Below are positions 1 to 4,976 of a DNA stretch of 8,705 nucleotides, piece after piece. How positions within the stretch are numbered: position 1 is the first letter of the stretch; each line of letters starts with the position of its first letter. The DNA is from an uncultured Clostridia bacterium (GTDB taxonomy: Bacteria > Bacillota > Clostridia > Oscillospirales > Oscillospiraceae). The notes under the pieces were generated by a model, which was not told where the DNA came from, ran no database searches, and saw nothing but the letters and a program-made list of their open reading frames with translations. The stretch spans positions 1 through 8,705 of the forward strand of contig CALLZZ010000003.1 in the NCBI GenBank assembly GCA_937858235.1. The letters are read 5' to 3'. Both the position numbers and the translations under genes were made by a program.

Positions 1-50
1 ACTACCGTTATCCAACTTGTTAGTTTCTCAAACTATGACCGATTACCCGC

Positions 51-1406
51 TTACGGATATTCTACGGTCAGGTTGTTAGTTCCGATGCCCCGCAGTTGGG
101 TCTTACCGTACGAGCTGCCGTTGTACAGTTGTTTGAAGCCGATATCCACCATGCGGTGTGTGCCGTCTTTCATTTTGAAAATAATGTAAGCCGTGTGATA
201 GCGGTCTATGATAACGCCAAACGCGTTGCGGGTATAATTCCAGTCGGGATATTTGATAACTGCTTTCACGGGTACGCGTCCATCGTCGTAAATTGTTTTG
301 GCAATGGCTATCATCTCTGCCTCTAATTTTGGGTTGCTGATAGCAGCTTTCGGTACTTTCTCCAGCGCATTGAAGTCGTATGCTTCCAAGATATCCATCC
401 ATTGCGATTTTATGTGTTTTTCCCATTTGGGATAGTTCTCTTTTGCCAATTTTTCGTATGACGCTAATCCGTCATTGTAATCTTTGTCTTCCACCTTTTT
501 GGGGTGCGTTTTCATATCCTCAGCCGCCAGCTCCAATTGATAGCCTTTGTATAGCCCGATGCCCCAGTTTTGCTGCTTGCTCAGGTTTACAGATTCTACC
601 ATGGTGTTGAAGAATGTGTTTTTTACATTTTCAAAAGGTGTGTTTTCTTTATAGAGTTTCAGCAGCCTCGCTTCTTCGGCTTTCCACTGTTTAATCAGGT
701 CAGATGCAGGCGCATTCACATCGCCGACGTATTCAATCAAACCGCGTTTGTATCCGAACCCGTGTTTCTTATCGGGGGAGGCTTTGAAAAAGAGTTCATC
801 TCCTTTTTTGTAGCCGCATATTGTGCTCGCGTCTTCCACATCTACTCTGATTTTTCCATTTTCCATAGCACGCAATAAGGTGCGCGCCTCTAAGAATAGC
901 GGATAGGCTTGCTTGGGAAAAGCTTTGAACACAGCAAAATTGGCATTGATAATAAACTCGGCAGGGATGCCGGGGAATCCTTTTCCCCACTCGTAAACTA
1001 CGGGCGGTGAATCTTTTCCCGAACTCATCTGCCATGCTAAAATCGTGCGCTGGCTCATAAACAAATTGTTGGTTTCGTTGCCGCTGTTCGCGTAGAAAAA
1101 GTTTGGCTCTCTATGATAAGGGGCATAGTAAATATTGGGGTCCAATTTTTCGTACGATGCTTTCAGTTGACTCATAGATACGCCCAAATAGGGGTCAATA
1201 TCTGTAGTGGAAGCGGTGGACTGTGATATTTGTTTTTCCGCTTGTTCCGAAAGTTTTGTTTCGGTTCGTTCTGTGCTTTTATTGACTGTTTTTTGGGTTT
1301 CTTTTTTCACGGCGTCTTTTGCTTTGTTGAGCAGCCCGCCAAGCTGCGCTTGTGCGGTACCTTGTACCGCCAATGCAAGGATGAGAATTGCAATTATTTT
1401 TTTCAT
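51..1406 (-). CDS. Secreted protein of unknown function sharing its leader with the 505-aa neighbour
   Basis: This 451-residue protein is not one I recognise. Residues 1-20 form a clear Sec signal peptide (MKK, a hydrophobic run, then AQA before Gln21), with no lipobox Cys, so it should be released to the periplasm or beyond. Residues 21-65 are a charged, Lys/Glu/Thr-rich amphipathic stretch starting QLGGLLNKAKDAVKKETQK. The remaining roughly 380 residues are rich in Tyr, Trp and Phe and look like a globular soluble domain with no membrane segment and no motif I can name. The start ATG (1404-1406) is set by the signal peptide and by its match to the start of the 2172-3689 gene. The first 122 coding bases are almost the same as in that gene, while the bodies are unrelated. 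It is the last gene of a co-directional minus-strand set, 168 bp after the 171-aa gene. Existence is near certain; function is unknown. Confidence 0.88.
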   Translation of the reverse strand: MKKIIAILILALAVQGTAQAQLGGLLNKAKDAVKKETQKTVNKSTERTETKLSEQAEKQISQSTASTTDIDPYLGVSMSQLKASYEKLDPNIYYAPYHREPNFFYANSGNETNNLFMSQRTILAWQMSSGKDSPPVVYEWGKGFPGIPAEFIINANFAVFKAFPKQAYPLFLEARTLLRAMENGKIRVDVEDASTICGYKKGDELFFKASPDKKHGFGYKRGLIEYVGDVNAPASDLIKQWKAEEARLLKLYKENTPFENVKNTFFNTMVESVNLSKQQNWGIGLYKGYQLELAAEDMKTHPKKVEDKDYNDGLASYEKLAKENYPKWEKHIKSQWMDILEAYDFNALEKVPKAAISNPKLEAEMIAIAKTIYDDGRVPVKAVIKYPDWNYTRNAFGVIIDRYHTAYIIFKMKDGTHRMVDIGFKQLYNGSSYGKTQLRGIGTNNLTVEYP

Positions 1407-1414
1407 TTTATTTT

Positions 1415-1439
1415 TAGTTAATTTGTTGATTAGTTAATT
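1415..1439. repeat. 10-bp direct repeat next to the 451-aa start codon
   Basis: TTAGTTAATT occurs at 1415-1424 and again at 1430-1439, a 15-bp period, within the 5' untranslated part of the 451-aa gene (start at 1406). It is A/T rich, so it could simply be low-complexity leader sequence, or a binding site. Confidence 0.6.
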
Positions 1440-1460
1440 GTTCGGGTGTTTGGGTGTTTG
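1440..1460. repeat. 8-bp tandem array, GTTTGGGT type
   Basis: Units read GTTCGGGT (1440-1447), GTTTGGGT (1448-1455) and a partial GTTTG (1456-1460). The identical octamer is reused at 2095-2110 in the next spacer. Confidence 0.75.
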
Positions 1461-1479
1461 CCTGCCTACCGCAGGCAGG
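1461..1479. repeat. Perfect 7-bp-stem hairpin in spacer
   Basis: CCTGCCT, loop ACCGC, AGGCAGG. The stem is G/C rich but has no following T-run on either strand, so it is better described as a small dispersed palindromic element than an intrinsic terminator. I recall similar elements as common in Bacteroidota spacers. Confidence 0.75.
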
Positions 1480-1491
1480 GACGCTTCACTC

Positions 1492-1515
1492 GTTTGGGCG
1501 TTGGGTTGTTGAAAC
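1492..1515. repeat. 8-bp-period GTT array, degenerate
   Basis: Three successive octamers all begin with GTT: GTTTGGGC (1492-1499), GTTGGGTT (1500-1507), GTTGAAAC (1508-1515). Confidence 0.6.
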
Positions 1516-1529
1516 AAGGCATGCTTTGT
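1514..1529. repeat. 16-bp imperfect palindrome centred on GCATGC
   Basis: ACAAGGCATGCTTTGT has inverted arms around GCATGC with one mismatched pair. It overlaps the end of the octamer array and has no T-run, so it looks like another small palindromic repeat rather than a terminator. Confidence 0.6.
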
Positions 1530-1574
1530 CTTTGCTGTTTATTTTACCGATGAGGTGGTTATTGGCACATTAAG

Positions 1575-2090
1575 TTACTTGTTTCTCTTTTTGTAATTTT
1601 GTTTTTTTCCTTCCGGCTTTGTGTCATCCTCTTCATCATCGTTAAATCCTCCGGTAAATCTTCGCACCATATCTACCTGATTGCGGGCAGAGAGAATGTC
1701 GCCGATTATGGGTATGTTGTACGCTCCGCGCACCATCCAATTTTGTATTGATTCGGGCATCATTCTGAAAATCCTTGCCCGCAGTCCCACTTTTGCACGG
1801 TGTTCTATGCTGGAGCTGACGGCGCCCTTGATAAGTTCTTCGGATGTAGGAAGTTGTTCTCTTCCTTTCGCGTAGCGTGTAAATCCTTCAAAAAGCTTGT
1901 GGTATTCGTCGGTTAATGGGGAGTTGAGGAGTTTTTTCTCAAAATCGGCTTGGTCTTCGCACGTCTTCCCGAATTCCTCCATGCGCGAAAACAGCTCTTC
2001 GGCTTTGCTCTTTGCTTCCGGCGGTAAATTAAAAGCGCTGTACAACGACTCCCGCCTTGTTTCGATTGATTGTAAGATTCCTTGGTTCAT
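1575..2090 (-). CDS. Uncharacterised 171-aa charged helical protein
   Basis: I do not recognise this protein. It has no signal peptide and no long hydrophobic segment, so it is probably cytoplasmic. Residues 1-80 look helical and rich in Glu/Lys (spacings typical of alpha-helix, for example around residues 26-45 and 62-76). Residues 100-145 form a more basic and hydrophobic part with a short apolar patch (NIPIIGDIL, 125-133). The tail from about residue 151 is an acidic run (DDEEDD) followed by a strongly basic end (KKQNYKKRNK), which could contact nucleic acid or a partner protein. It lies between two secreted-protein genes in the same direction, 81 bp after the 505-aa gene and 168 bp before the 451-aa gene. 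Start ATG is at 2088-2090; no obvious promoter lies upstream. Coding status is likely because no other reading fits the interval and composition is protein-like. Confidence 0.8.
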   Translation of the reverse strand: MNQGILQSIETRRESLYSAFNLPPEAKSKAEELFSRMEEFGKTCEDQADFEKKLLNSPLTDEYHKLFEGFTRYAKGREQLPTSEELIKGAVSSSIEHRAKVGLRARIFRMMPESIQNWMVRGAYNIPIIGDILSARNQVDMVRRFTGGFNDDEEDDTKPEGKKQNYKKRNK

Positions 2091-2094
2091 AGTT

Positions 2095-2113
2095 GTTTGG
2101 GTGTTTGGGTGTT
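2095..2113. repeat. 8-bp tandem array, GTTTGGGT type
   Basis: GTTTGGGT is repeated exactly at 2095-2102 and 2103-2110, then GTT. It sits immediately upstream of the 171-aa start codon and repeats the octamer seen at 1448-1455. Confidence 0.75.
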
Positions 2114-2152
2114 CATCCGTTTACTTGTTTCAAACTATAAAATTGTTTCGTG

Positions 2153-2172
2153 CACCGTTCACTGCTCACCGC
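2153..2172. repeat. Short degenerate repeat at the 3' end of the beta-helix gene
   Basis: CACCGTTCACTGCTCACCGC is an internally repetitive block (CACCG at both ends, TTCACTGCTCAC between) that ends on the last base of the stop codon of the 505-aa gene. It resembles the low-complexity repeats seen in the other spacers here. Confidence 0.5.
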
Positions 2173-3689
2173 TAAATCTGTTCAATCATCTGCGCCCCAT
2201 ACTTCGGCATGGCTCCAAACAGGTCGAATGCTTTTTCGAGCGGATAGATATTGCCGTACATGGATGTATAGTTGCTCTCTGTGCCGCGCATGTTCATCCC
2301 CAGCGCCGAGCGGAAGATATTTTCCGAAGAGTTGGGGTTGTGGGTAGATACAGACGAACCTTCCATGTTCAGAAATGCTTTGAGGTAGGCGTCATCTACC
2401 GCCTTGCTGAATGTCTTCACTTCGGCATCGGTCATTTCGCGGTTGCCCTCGTATTTCACTAATTGATCTACATCTTCGAAACTTTTAGCGAAGACGCGTA
2501 AGAACTTTCCGCCGCCTGACGGCATCGCGAGGTCGGCTTCTATGTTTCCGAAAAAGAGGTTGTCCCAAGCCGATGTTTTGCGGGCTGCTTCCTTGCTTTT
2601 GTCGGCATCCACGTATGTACGGTCTAAAGCCGAGAAATCGGAGCACCCTATAATGTTATTATACACATCGGCATTTATTCCTGTCATATAGCGGAATCCG
2701 TATCCCATGTCTTTGTCGCTCGGCACCCAGTCCCTCCGCCAGGTAAAAAGCACGGTGTTGTTGTGAAACTCTACGGCAGCTTCGCCGGGCGTTTTGTTCA
2801 TGCTGCGTACTTCGCACGCCGCCATCCGGCTGGCGAGAAATACATTGTTATAGATATTCCAATTCCCGCCGATATTGCCCATTTGTATGCCAAAATGGCT
2901 TCCGTTCAGGAAAACACAGTTGCGAATGGTAACTTGACCTTCTACATCGCCGTGTATCAGTTGGTTGGAAACTGTTGTAATTCCGTTCATGGAAGGCTGG
3001 TTGATTTGTTTTCCGGGAGGATTCAGCAGGCTCGATTCCAACCCTTCGGGCGCTTTGAATTTTGGATTAGGCGGATTGGGGATGACGTATTTGTTCATCT
3101 GTCCTTTGTCTAAAATCATTCCGTCTATAAGAATTACGCCGGTGCGTTTGCCGCGCACGTAGATGTCGAGCAGCCCGTAGTTGGCGTTGGTGCCTCCGGC
3201 AGCGGAACCGGGTTGTATCATGGTGCGGTATTTCAGCGGGTCGCGCTCGGAGAAATCATCGGAGTAGCCGCCCACGATGGAGATGTATTTCTTGATGGAA
3301 ATGTACCCCGCGTCTAATTTTCCCAGGTAATTTCCTTGGGCCACCAGAATGACGGCTCCTTCGGGCGCATCGTCCACCGCGCGCTGTAAGTCTTTGAGTG
3401 GCGATGATTTGCTGCCGTCATTACGGTTGCTTCCTTTGTTTGCCGAAACATAAATGGTTTTTGTCCCTTTGGGGATTTCGCCTTTAGCAACGGCTTTCCC
3501 GCTGCCGGATGCTGCGCCGGATGTTCCAGCGGAAGCTGTCCTGTCCAATTTTTCCTCCGCCTTGTCCACTGCTTTTTGGGTTTCTTTTTTCACGGCGTCT
3601 TTTGCTTTGTTGAGCAGCCCGCCGAGCTGCGCATGCGCGGGAACTTGTACCGCCAATGCAAGGATGAGGATTGCAATTAGTTTTTTCAT
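2172..3689 (-). CDS. Secreted right-handed beta-helix protein (DUF1565/pectate-lyase-like fold)
   Basis: The 505-residue product is exported: residues 1-20 are a Sec signal peptide with AHA before Gln21 and no lipobox. Residues 21-70 are a linker, first Lys/Glu-rich, then Ala/Ser/Gly-rich. Residues 77-125 carry the usual entry to a DUF1565-like parallel beta-helix: TIYVSANKGSNRNDGS, SPLKDLQRAVDDAPEGAVILVAQGNYLG. Later rungs are visible as repeated short beta turns with Asn-Asn ladders: VTIRNCVFLNGSHFG (253-267), WNIYNNVFLAS (277-287), VEFHNNTVLFT (306-316), ADVYNNIIGCS (340-350). The final ~130 residues are non-repetitive. Such proteins are usually surface or secreted adhesins or carbohydrate-active proteins; I see no catalytic motif, so the substrate is unknown. 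The first 122 coding bases nearly match those of the 451-aa gene. It is first in the minus-strand set, with a repeat-rich 270-bp spacer separating it from the HU gene. Confidence 0.87.
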   Translation of the reverse strand: MKKLIAILILALAVQVPAHAQLGGLLNKAKDAVKKETQKAVDKAEEKLDRTASAGTSGAASGSGKAVAKGEIPKGTKTIYVSANKGSNRNDGSKSSPLKDLQRAVDDAPEGAVILVAQGNYLGKLDAGYISIKKYISIVGGYSDDFSERDPLKYRTMIQPGSAAGGTNANYGLLDIYVRGKRTGVILIDGMILDKGQMNKYVIPNPPNPKFKAPEGLESSLLNPPGKQINQPSMNGITTVSNQLIHGDVEGQVTIRNCVFLNGSHFGIQMGNIGGNWNIYNNVFLASRMAACEVRSMNKTPGEAAVEFHNNTVLFTWRRDWVPSDKDMGYGFRYMTGINADVYNNIIGCSDFSALDRTYVDADKSKEAARKTSAWDNLFFGNIEADLAMPSGGGKFLRVFAKSFEDVDQLVKYEGNREMTDAEVKTFSKAVDDAYLKAFLNMEGSSVSTHNPNSSENIFRSALGMNMRGTESNYTSMYGNIYPLEKAFDLFGAMPKYGAQMIEQI

Positions 3690-3721
3690 GTGCTTTTATT
3701 TACCAATTGTTATTGATTATT

Positions 3722-3749
3722 GTTGAACTGTTGAATCGTTGAACTGTTG
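3722..3749. repeat. 8-bp tandem array, GTTGAACT type
   Basis: GTTGAACT (3722-3729), GTTGAATC (3730-3737), GTTGAACT (3738-3745), then GTTG. This gives three and a half units, lying 33 bp upstream of the beta-helix start codon. Confidence 0.8.
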
Positions 3750-3765
3750 TCCCGAAGCATCGGGA
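3750..3765. repeat. 6-bp-stem hairpin abutting the octamer array
   Basis: TCCCGA, loop AGCA, TCGGGA. On the minus strand it is followed by the array rather than a T-run, so terminator function is doubtful; a dispersed palindromic repeat is the safer reading. Confidence 0.65.
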
Positions 3766-3782
3766 TGTTAAAAAGTTTATGC

Positions 3783-3806
3783 GTTCGGTCGTTTGGGGGT
3801 TTTTGT
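3783..3806. repeat. 8-bp-period GTT array, degenerate
   Basis: GTTCGGTC (3783-3790), GTTTGGGG (3791-3798), GTTTTTGT (3799-3806). The units keep the 8-bp register and the GTT start, but the rest varies. Confidence 0.55.
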
Positions 3807-3856
3807 TAAGCAAATTCCCGCGTGGGGGGGCTCGTCCACTTGTCGCTTGTTCTTGC

Positions 3857-3933
3857 CTACGTGCGCGAATATTTTTTCTCACGTGGGTAATTTTATTTTC
3901 TCGCGTGCCTAAATATTTTTACGCGCGTGGGAA
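3857..3933. repeat. Four-unit 22-bp array with CGTG cores, 3' of the HU gene
   Basis: CGTG begins at 3860, 3882, 3904 and 3926, exactly 22 bp apart each time. Each core sits in a G/C-rich hexamer-like site (ACGTGC, CACGTG, CGCGTG, CGCGTG) and the intervals are A/T tracts such as AATATTTTTT and AAATATTTTT. Twenty-two bp is close to two turns of B-DNA, so all cores face the same side. The array begins about 27 bp beyond the HU stop codon and would form the 3' untranslated region of its mRNA. It may act as a DNA-binding array or as an RNA 3' end; neither is shown. Confidence 0.7.
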
Positions 3934-3959
3934 AATTCAAGCGTCCGGCGCGTCTGTTC

Positions 3960-4334
3960 TTATTCGGCTTTCTCGAAACTGATTTTGGTCAGTTTTTCCT
4001 TGAACTCCACGCTCGGGGTAAAGATGACTTTCACTCCCGAAATCATGCCCGTGTTGAATGCCTTGGGGTCGGTTGTTCCCTCGCTCGAGAACGAGAGGCG
4101 CAGCGTGCCCAGGTCGCCCAGGTTTACGCTCTTGCCCATCAGCAGGTAGCGGGGCACGGTGGCTATCAGGCTTTCGATGACGTTGGACACATCGCCGCGC
4201 GACAAGGACGATAAGTCCATGATGTCTGTCGCGATTTCTTTTTGTCCTATCCTTCCTTCGTTGACGGGCTGCGCGTACCATTTCTTTTGGCTGCGGTCTT
4301 GCGGGTTTTCCCGCTCAATTAATTTGTACTTCAT
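3960..4334 (-). CDS. HU-HIG family DNA-binding protein
   Basis: This 124-residue protein matches the Bacteroidota HU-HIG family, a longer variant of the HU/IHF nucleoid proteins that bends or wraps DNA as a dimer. Residues 1-30 form the family's extra N-terminal segment (MKYKLIEREN, then KKWYAQPVNEGRIG). Residues 31-65 are the helical dimerisation part (IATDIMDLSSLSRGDVSNVIESL). VNLGDLGTLRLSFSSEG at 70-86 is the characteristic strand-turn leading to the DNA-binding arm, and residues 96-116 (GMISGVKVIFTPSVEFKEKL) close the domain. Length is close to the family norm. Its ATG (4332-4334) follows an A-rich leader with no Shine-Dalgarno sequence. The 52-aa gene lies 54 bp upstream in the same direction and has the only clear promoter, so the two are probably one transcript. 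The 22-bp-phased CGTG array lies directly downstream. Confidence 0.92.
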   Translation of the reverse strand: MKYKLIERENPQDRSQKKWYAQPVNEGRIGQKEIATDIMDLSSLSRGDVSNVIESLIATVPRYLLMGKSVNLGDLGTLRLSFSSEGTTDPKAFNTGMISGVKVIFTPSVEFKEKLTKISFEKAE

Positions 4335-4377
4335 AACTGTTCTGTTTTTATATTAATACTGATGTTGGTAAGATTTC

Positions 4378-4422
4378 CTCATCACTCCTTACTCTTCGCT
4401 CTTTTCTCCTTGCTCATCGCTC
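4378..4422. repeat. Low-complexity pyrimidine/purine tract invading the 52-aa gene end
   Basis: The plus strand shows an imperfect run of CTC-containing 8-10 bp units (CTCATCACTCCTTACTCTT, then CGCTC, TTTTCTCCTTGCTCATCGC). On the minus strand it is a GAGCRATGAG-like purine tract that encodes the last ten residues and stop of the 52-aa protein and runs 11 bp beyond it. Confidence 0.6.
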
Positions 4423-4547
4423 TTTTTCGGAGGCGGGGGCAGCGCGCCGTTCAAGGCATCCAGAAACTGCTTGTACGAGTCAGCCAACTGCCGCAAAATC
4501 TGCCGTATTCTTTCCGCATCTTTCCCGATATTGTCTTTTCCGCTCAT
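4389..4547 (-). CDS. 52-aa hypothetical protein upstream of HU-HIG gene
   Basis: A short gene, start ATG at 4545-4547 and TAA at 4389-4391. The product begins MSGKDNIGKDAERIRQILRQ and continues with a helical segment (LADSYKQFLDALNGAL, 21-36), a PPPP turn (37-40) and a charged tail (KKSDEQGEKSEE). I do not recognise it. Three things support it being real: GGAAAAG lies 5-12 bases before the ATG; a good Bacteroidota promoter (ATTG, 20-bp spacer, TAATTTTG) ends 39 bp upstream; and the HU gene follows in the same direction 54 bp later. It has no signal peptide or membrane segment and might be a small partner of the HU protein, but that is only inferred from position. The tail is written in a low-complexity purine repeat, so the ancestral protein may have ended differently. 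Confidence 0.68.
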   Translation of the reverse strand: MSGKDNIGKDAERIRQILRQLADSYKQFLDALNGALPPPPKKSDEQGEKSEE

Positions 4548-4586
4548 TCTTTTCCTATACTAAAATGCCTGCATTCATATACATCG

Positions 4587-4618
4587 CAAAATTAGGGGAT
4601 AAACAGGGGGCTGTCAAT
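4587..4618 (-). promoter_or_regulatory. Bacteroidota-type promoter for the 52-aa/HU operon
   Basis: On the minus strand, ATTG (4618-4615) is followed after 20 bp by TAATTTTG (4594-4587), a full match to the TAnnTTTG -7 element and 3 of 4 to the TTTG -33 element. Transcription would start near 4580, giving a leader of about 33 nt before the 52-aa ATG. Confidence 0.65.
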
Positions 4619-4623
4619 CCGTA

Positions 4624-4673
4624 AAAACACGTATTTTTAAATGTTAAAATTGCGGGTTTTACGTACGTGTTTT
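4624..4673. repeat. 10-bp inverted repeat with ACGT at its inner ends
   Basis: AAAACACGTA (4624-4633) and TACGTGTTTT (4664-4673) are perfect inverted arms, 30 bp apart. Together with ACACGTGT (4695-4702) and GCACGTGA (4726-4733), they place ACGT cores at regular 30-32 bp intervals, close to three DNA turns. Confidence 0.6.
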
Positions 4674-4777
4674 GTGCAAAATGTAGAAGTTATGACACGT
4701 GTGCGAGTGGCAATGTTAACCCGCGCACGTGAGCAGATGCTTTTCTGTTAATTTCTGTATTTATTTTTAACAAAATG

Positions 4778-4809
4778 GTTGGTTGTGTTAAAAAACGTTT
4801 GTATATTTG
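4778..4809 (+). promoter_or_regulatory. Candidate distal promoter for the histidine kinase
   Basis: GTTG (4778-4781), a 20-bp spacer, then TATATTTG (4802-4809), which fully fits TAnnTTTG. Transcription would begin near 4816, leaving a 5' leader of about 155 nt that contains the 30-codon ORF. Confidence 0.55.
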
Positions 4810-4881
4810 TCGTGTCAGAAAAAAATCGCGTTCGTAGTACTAAAATCATTTTTTGATAAAAACAACTACTGATTAAAGTTT

Positions 4882-4974
4882 ATGAAACGAGCATCTAAAT
4901 TAGTTACACCCATGTGCATGATTAAAAGCGAGTTTCATACGATACCTTTGAAAATAATAGTTTTAATCGTATGA
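4882..4974 (+). CDS. Possible 30-aa leader peptide overlapping the kinase start
   Basis: An ATG at 4882 opens a 30-codon frame beginning MKRASKLVTPMCMIKSEF and ending in a hydrophobic KIIVLIV; its TGA (4972-4974) overlaps the kinase ATG (4971-4973) in the classic ATGA arrangement used for translational coupling. It would only be translated from the distal promoter near 4802, since the second TAnnTTTG element (4943-4950) lies inside it. I do not recognise the peptide. A 30-codon open frame can occur by chance in A/T-rich sequence, so the call rests mainly on the exact overlap. Confidence 0.3.
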   Translation: MKRASKLVTPMCMIKSEFHTIPLKIIVLIV

Positions 4975-4976
4975 AA
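4933..4976. promoter_or_regulatory. Perfect 11-bp inverted repeat spanning the kinase start codon
   Basis: TTTCATACGAT (4933-4943) and ATCGTATGAAA (4966-4976) are perfect inverted arms with a 22-bp spacer; the right arm contains the kinase ATG. The same ATGAAAC core recurs at 4882-4888. The site overlaps the proximal -7 element, which is where a repressor or autoregulator would bind. Confidence 0.6.
4943..4950 (+). promoter_or_regulatory. Candidate proximal -7 element for the histidine kinase
   Basis: TACCTTTG is a full match to TAnnTTTG, 20 bp before the kinase ATG. I see no good TTTG element 19-21 bp upstream, so this half-promoter is weaker evidence than the distal one. Use of it would give a leader of only about 14 nt. 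Confidence 0.4.

Larger units (their letters stand above)
1407..1574. other. 168-bp spacer built from short repeats and hairpins
   Basis: No gene is seen. The spacer holds a 10-bp direct repeat just upstream of the 451-aa gene, two blocks of 8-bp-period GTT repeats, a 7-bp-stem hairpin and an imperfect 16-bp palindrome. I see no TAnnTTTG promoter on the minus strand here, so the 451-aa gene may be co-transcribed with its upstream neighbour. Confidence 0.6.
3690..3959. other. 270-bp spacer with octamer arrays, a hairpin and a 22-bp-phased CGTG array
   Basis: No convincing gene is present. Reading on the minus strand from the HU stop, it holds the phased CGTG array (3857-3933), an unremarkable stretch, an octamer array (3783-3806), a 6-bp-stem hairpin (3750-3765) and a second octamer array (3722-3749) just upstream of the beta-helix gene. 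No TAnnTTTG promoter for the beta-helix gene was found in it. Confidence 0.6.
4548..4970. other. 423-bp divergent control region between HU operon and histidine kinase
   Basis: It holds the minus-strand HU-operon promoter, five ACGT motifs between 4629 and 4731, a 10-bp inverted repeat, two plus-strand TAnnTTTG elements, a possible 30-codon leader ORF and an 11-bp inverted repeat over the kinase start codon. This is unusually rich for a spacer. No structural RNA was recognised, though the A/T-rich 4740-4880 stretch would be the 5' leader of the longer kinase transcript. Confidence 0.6.

Noticed and set aside
3700..3882. 60-codon minus-strand frame in the spacer after the HU gene
   Set aside because: It translates the octamer array and hairpin; the product is repeat-derived and has no start context or protein-like pattern.
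3857..3933. CRISPR-like array
   Set aside because: The units are only about 22 bp with no conserved repeat plus unique spacer structure, no leader and no cas genes nearby.
3937..4281. 114-codon minus-strand frame overlapping the HU gene
   Set aside because: It is out of frame with the recognisable HU-HIG protein and has an Arg-rich, low-complexity product.
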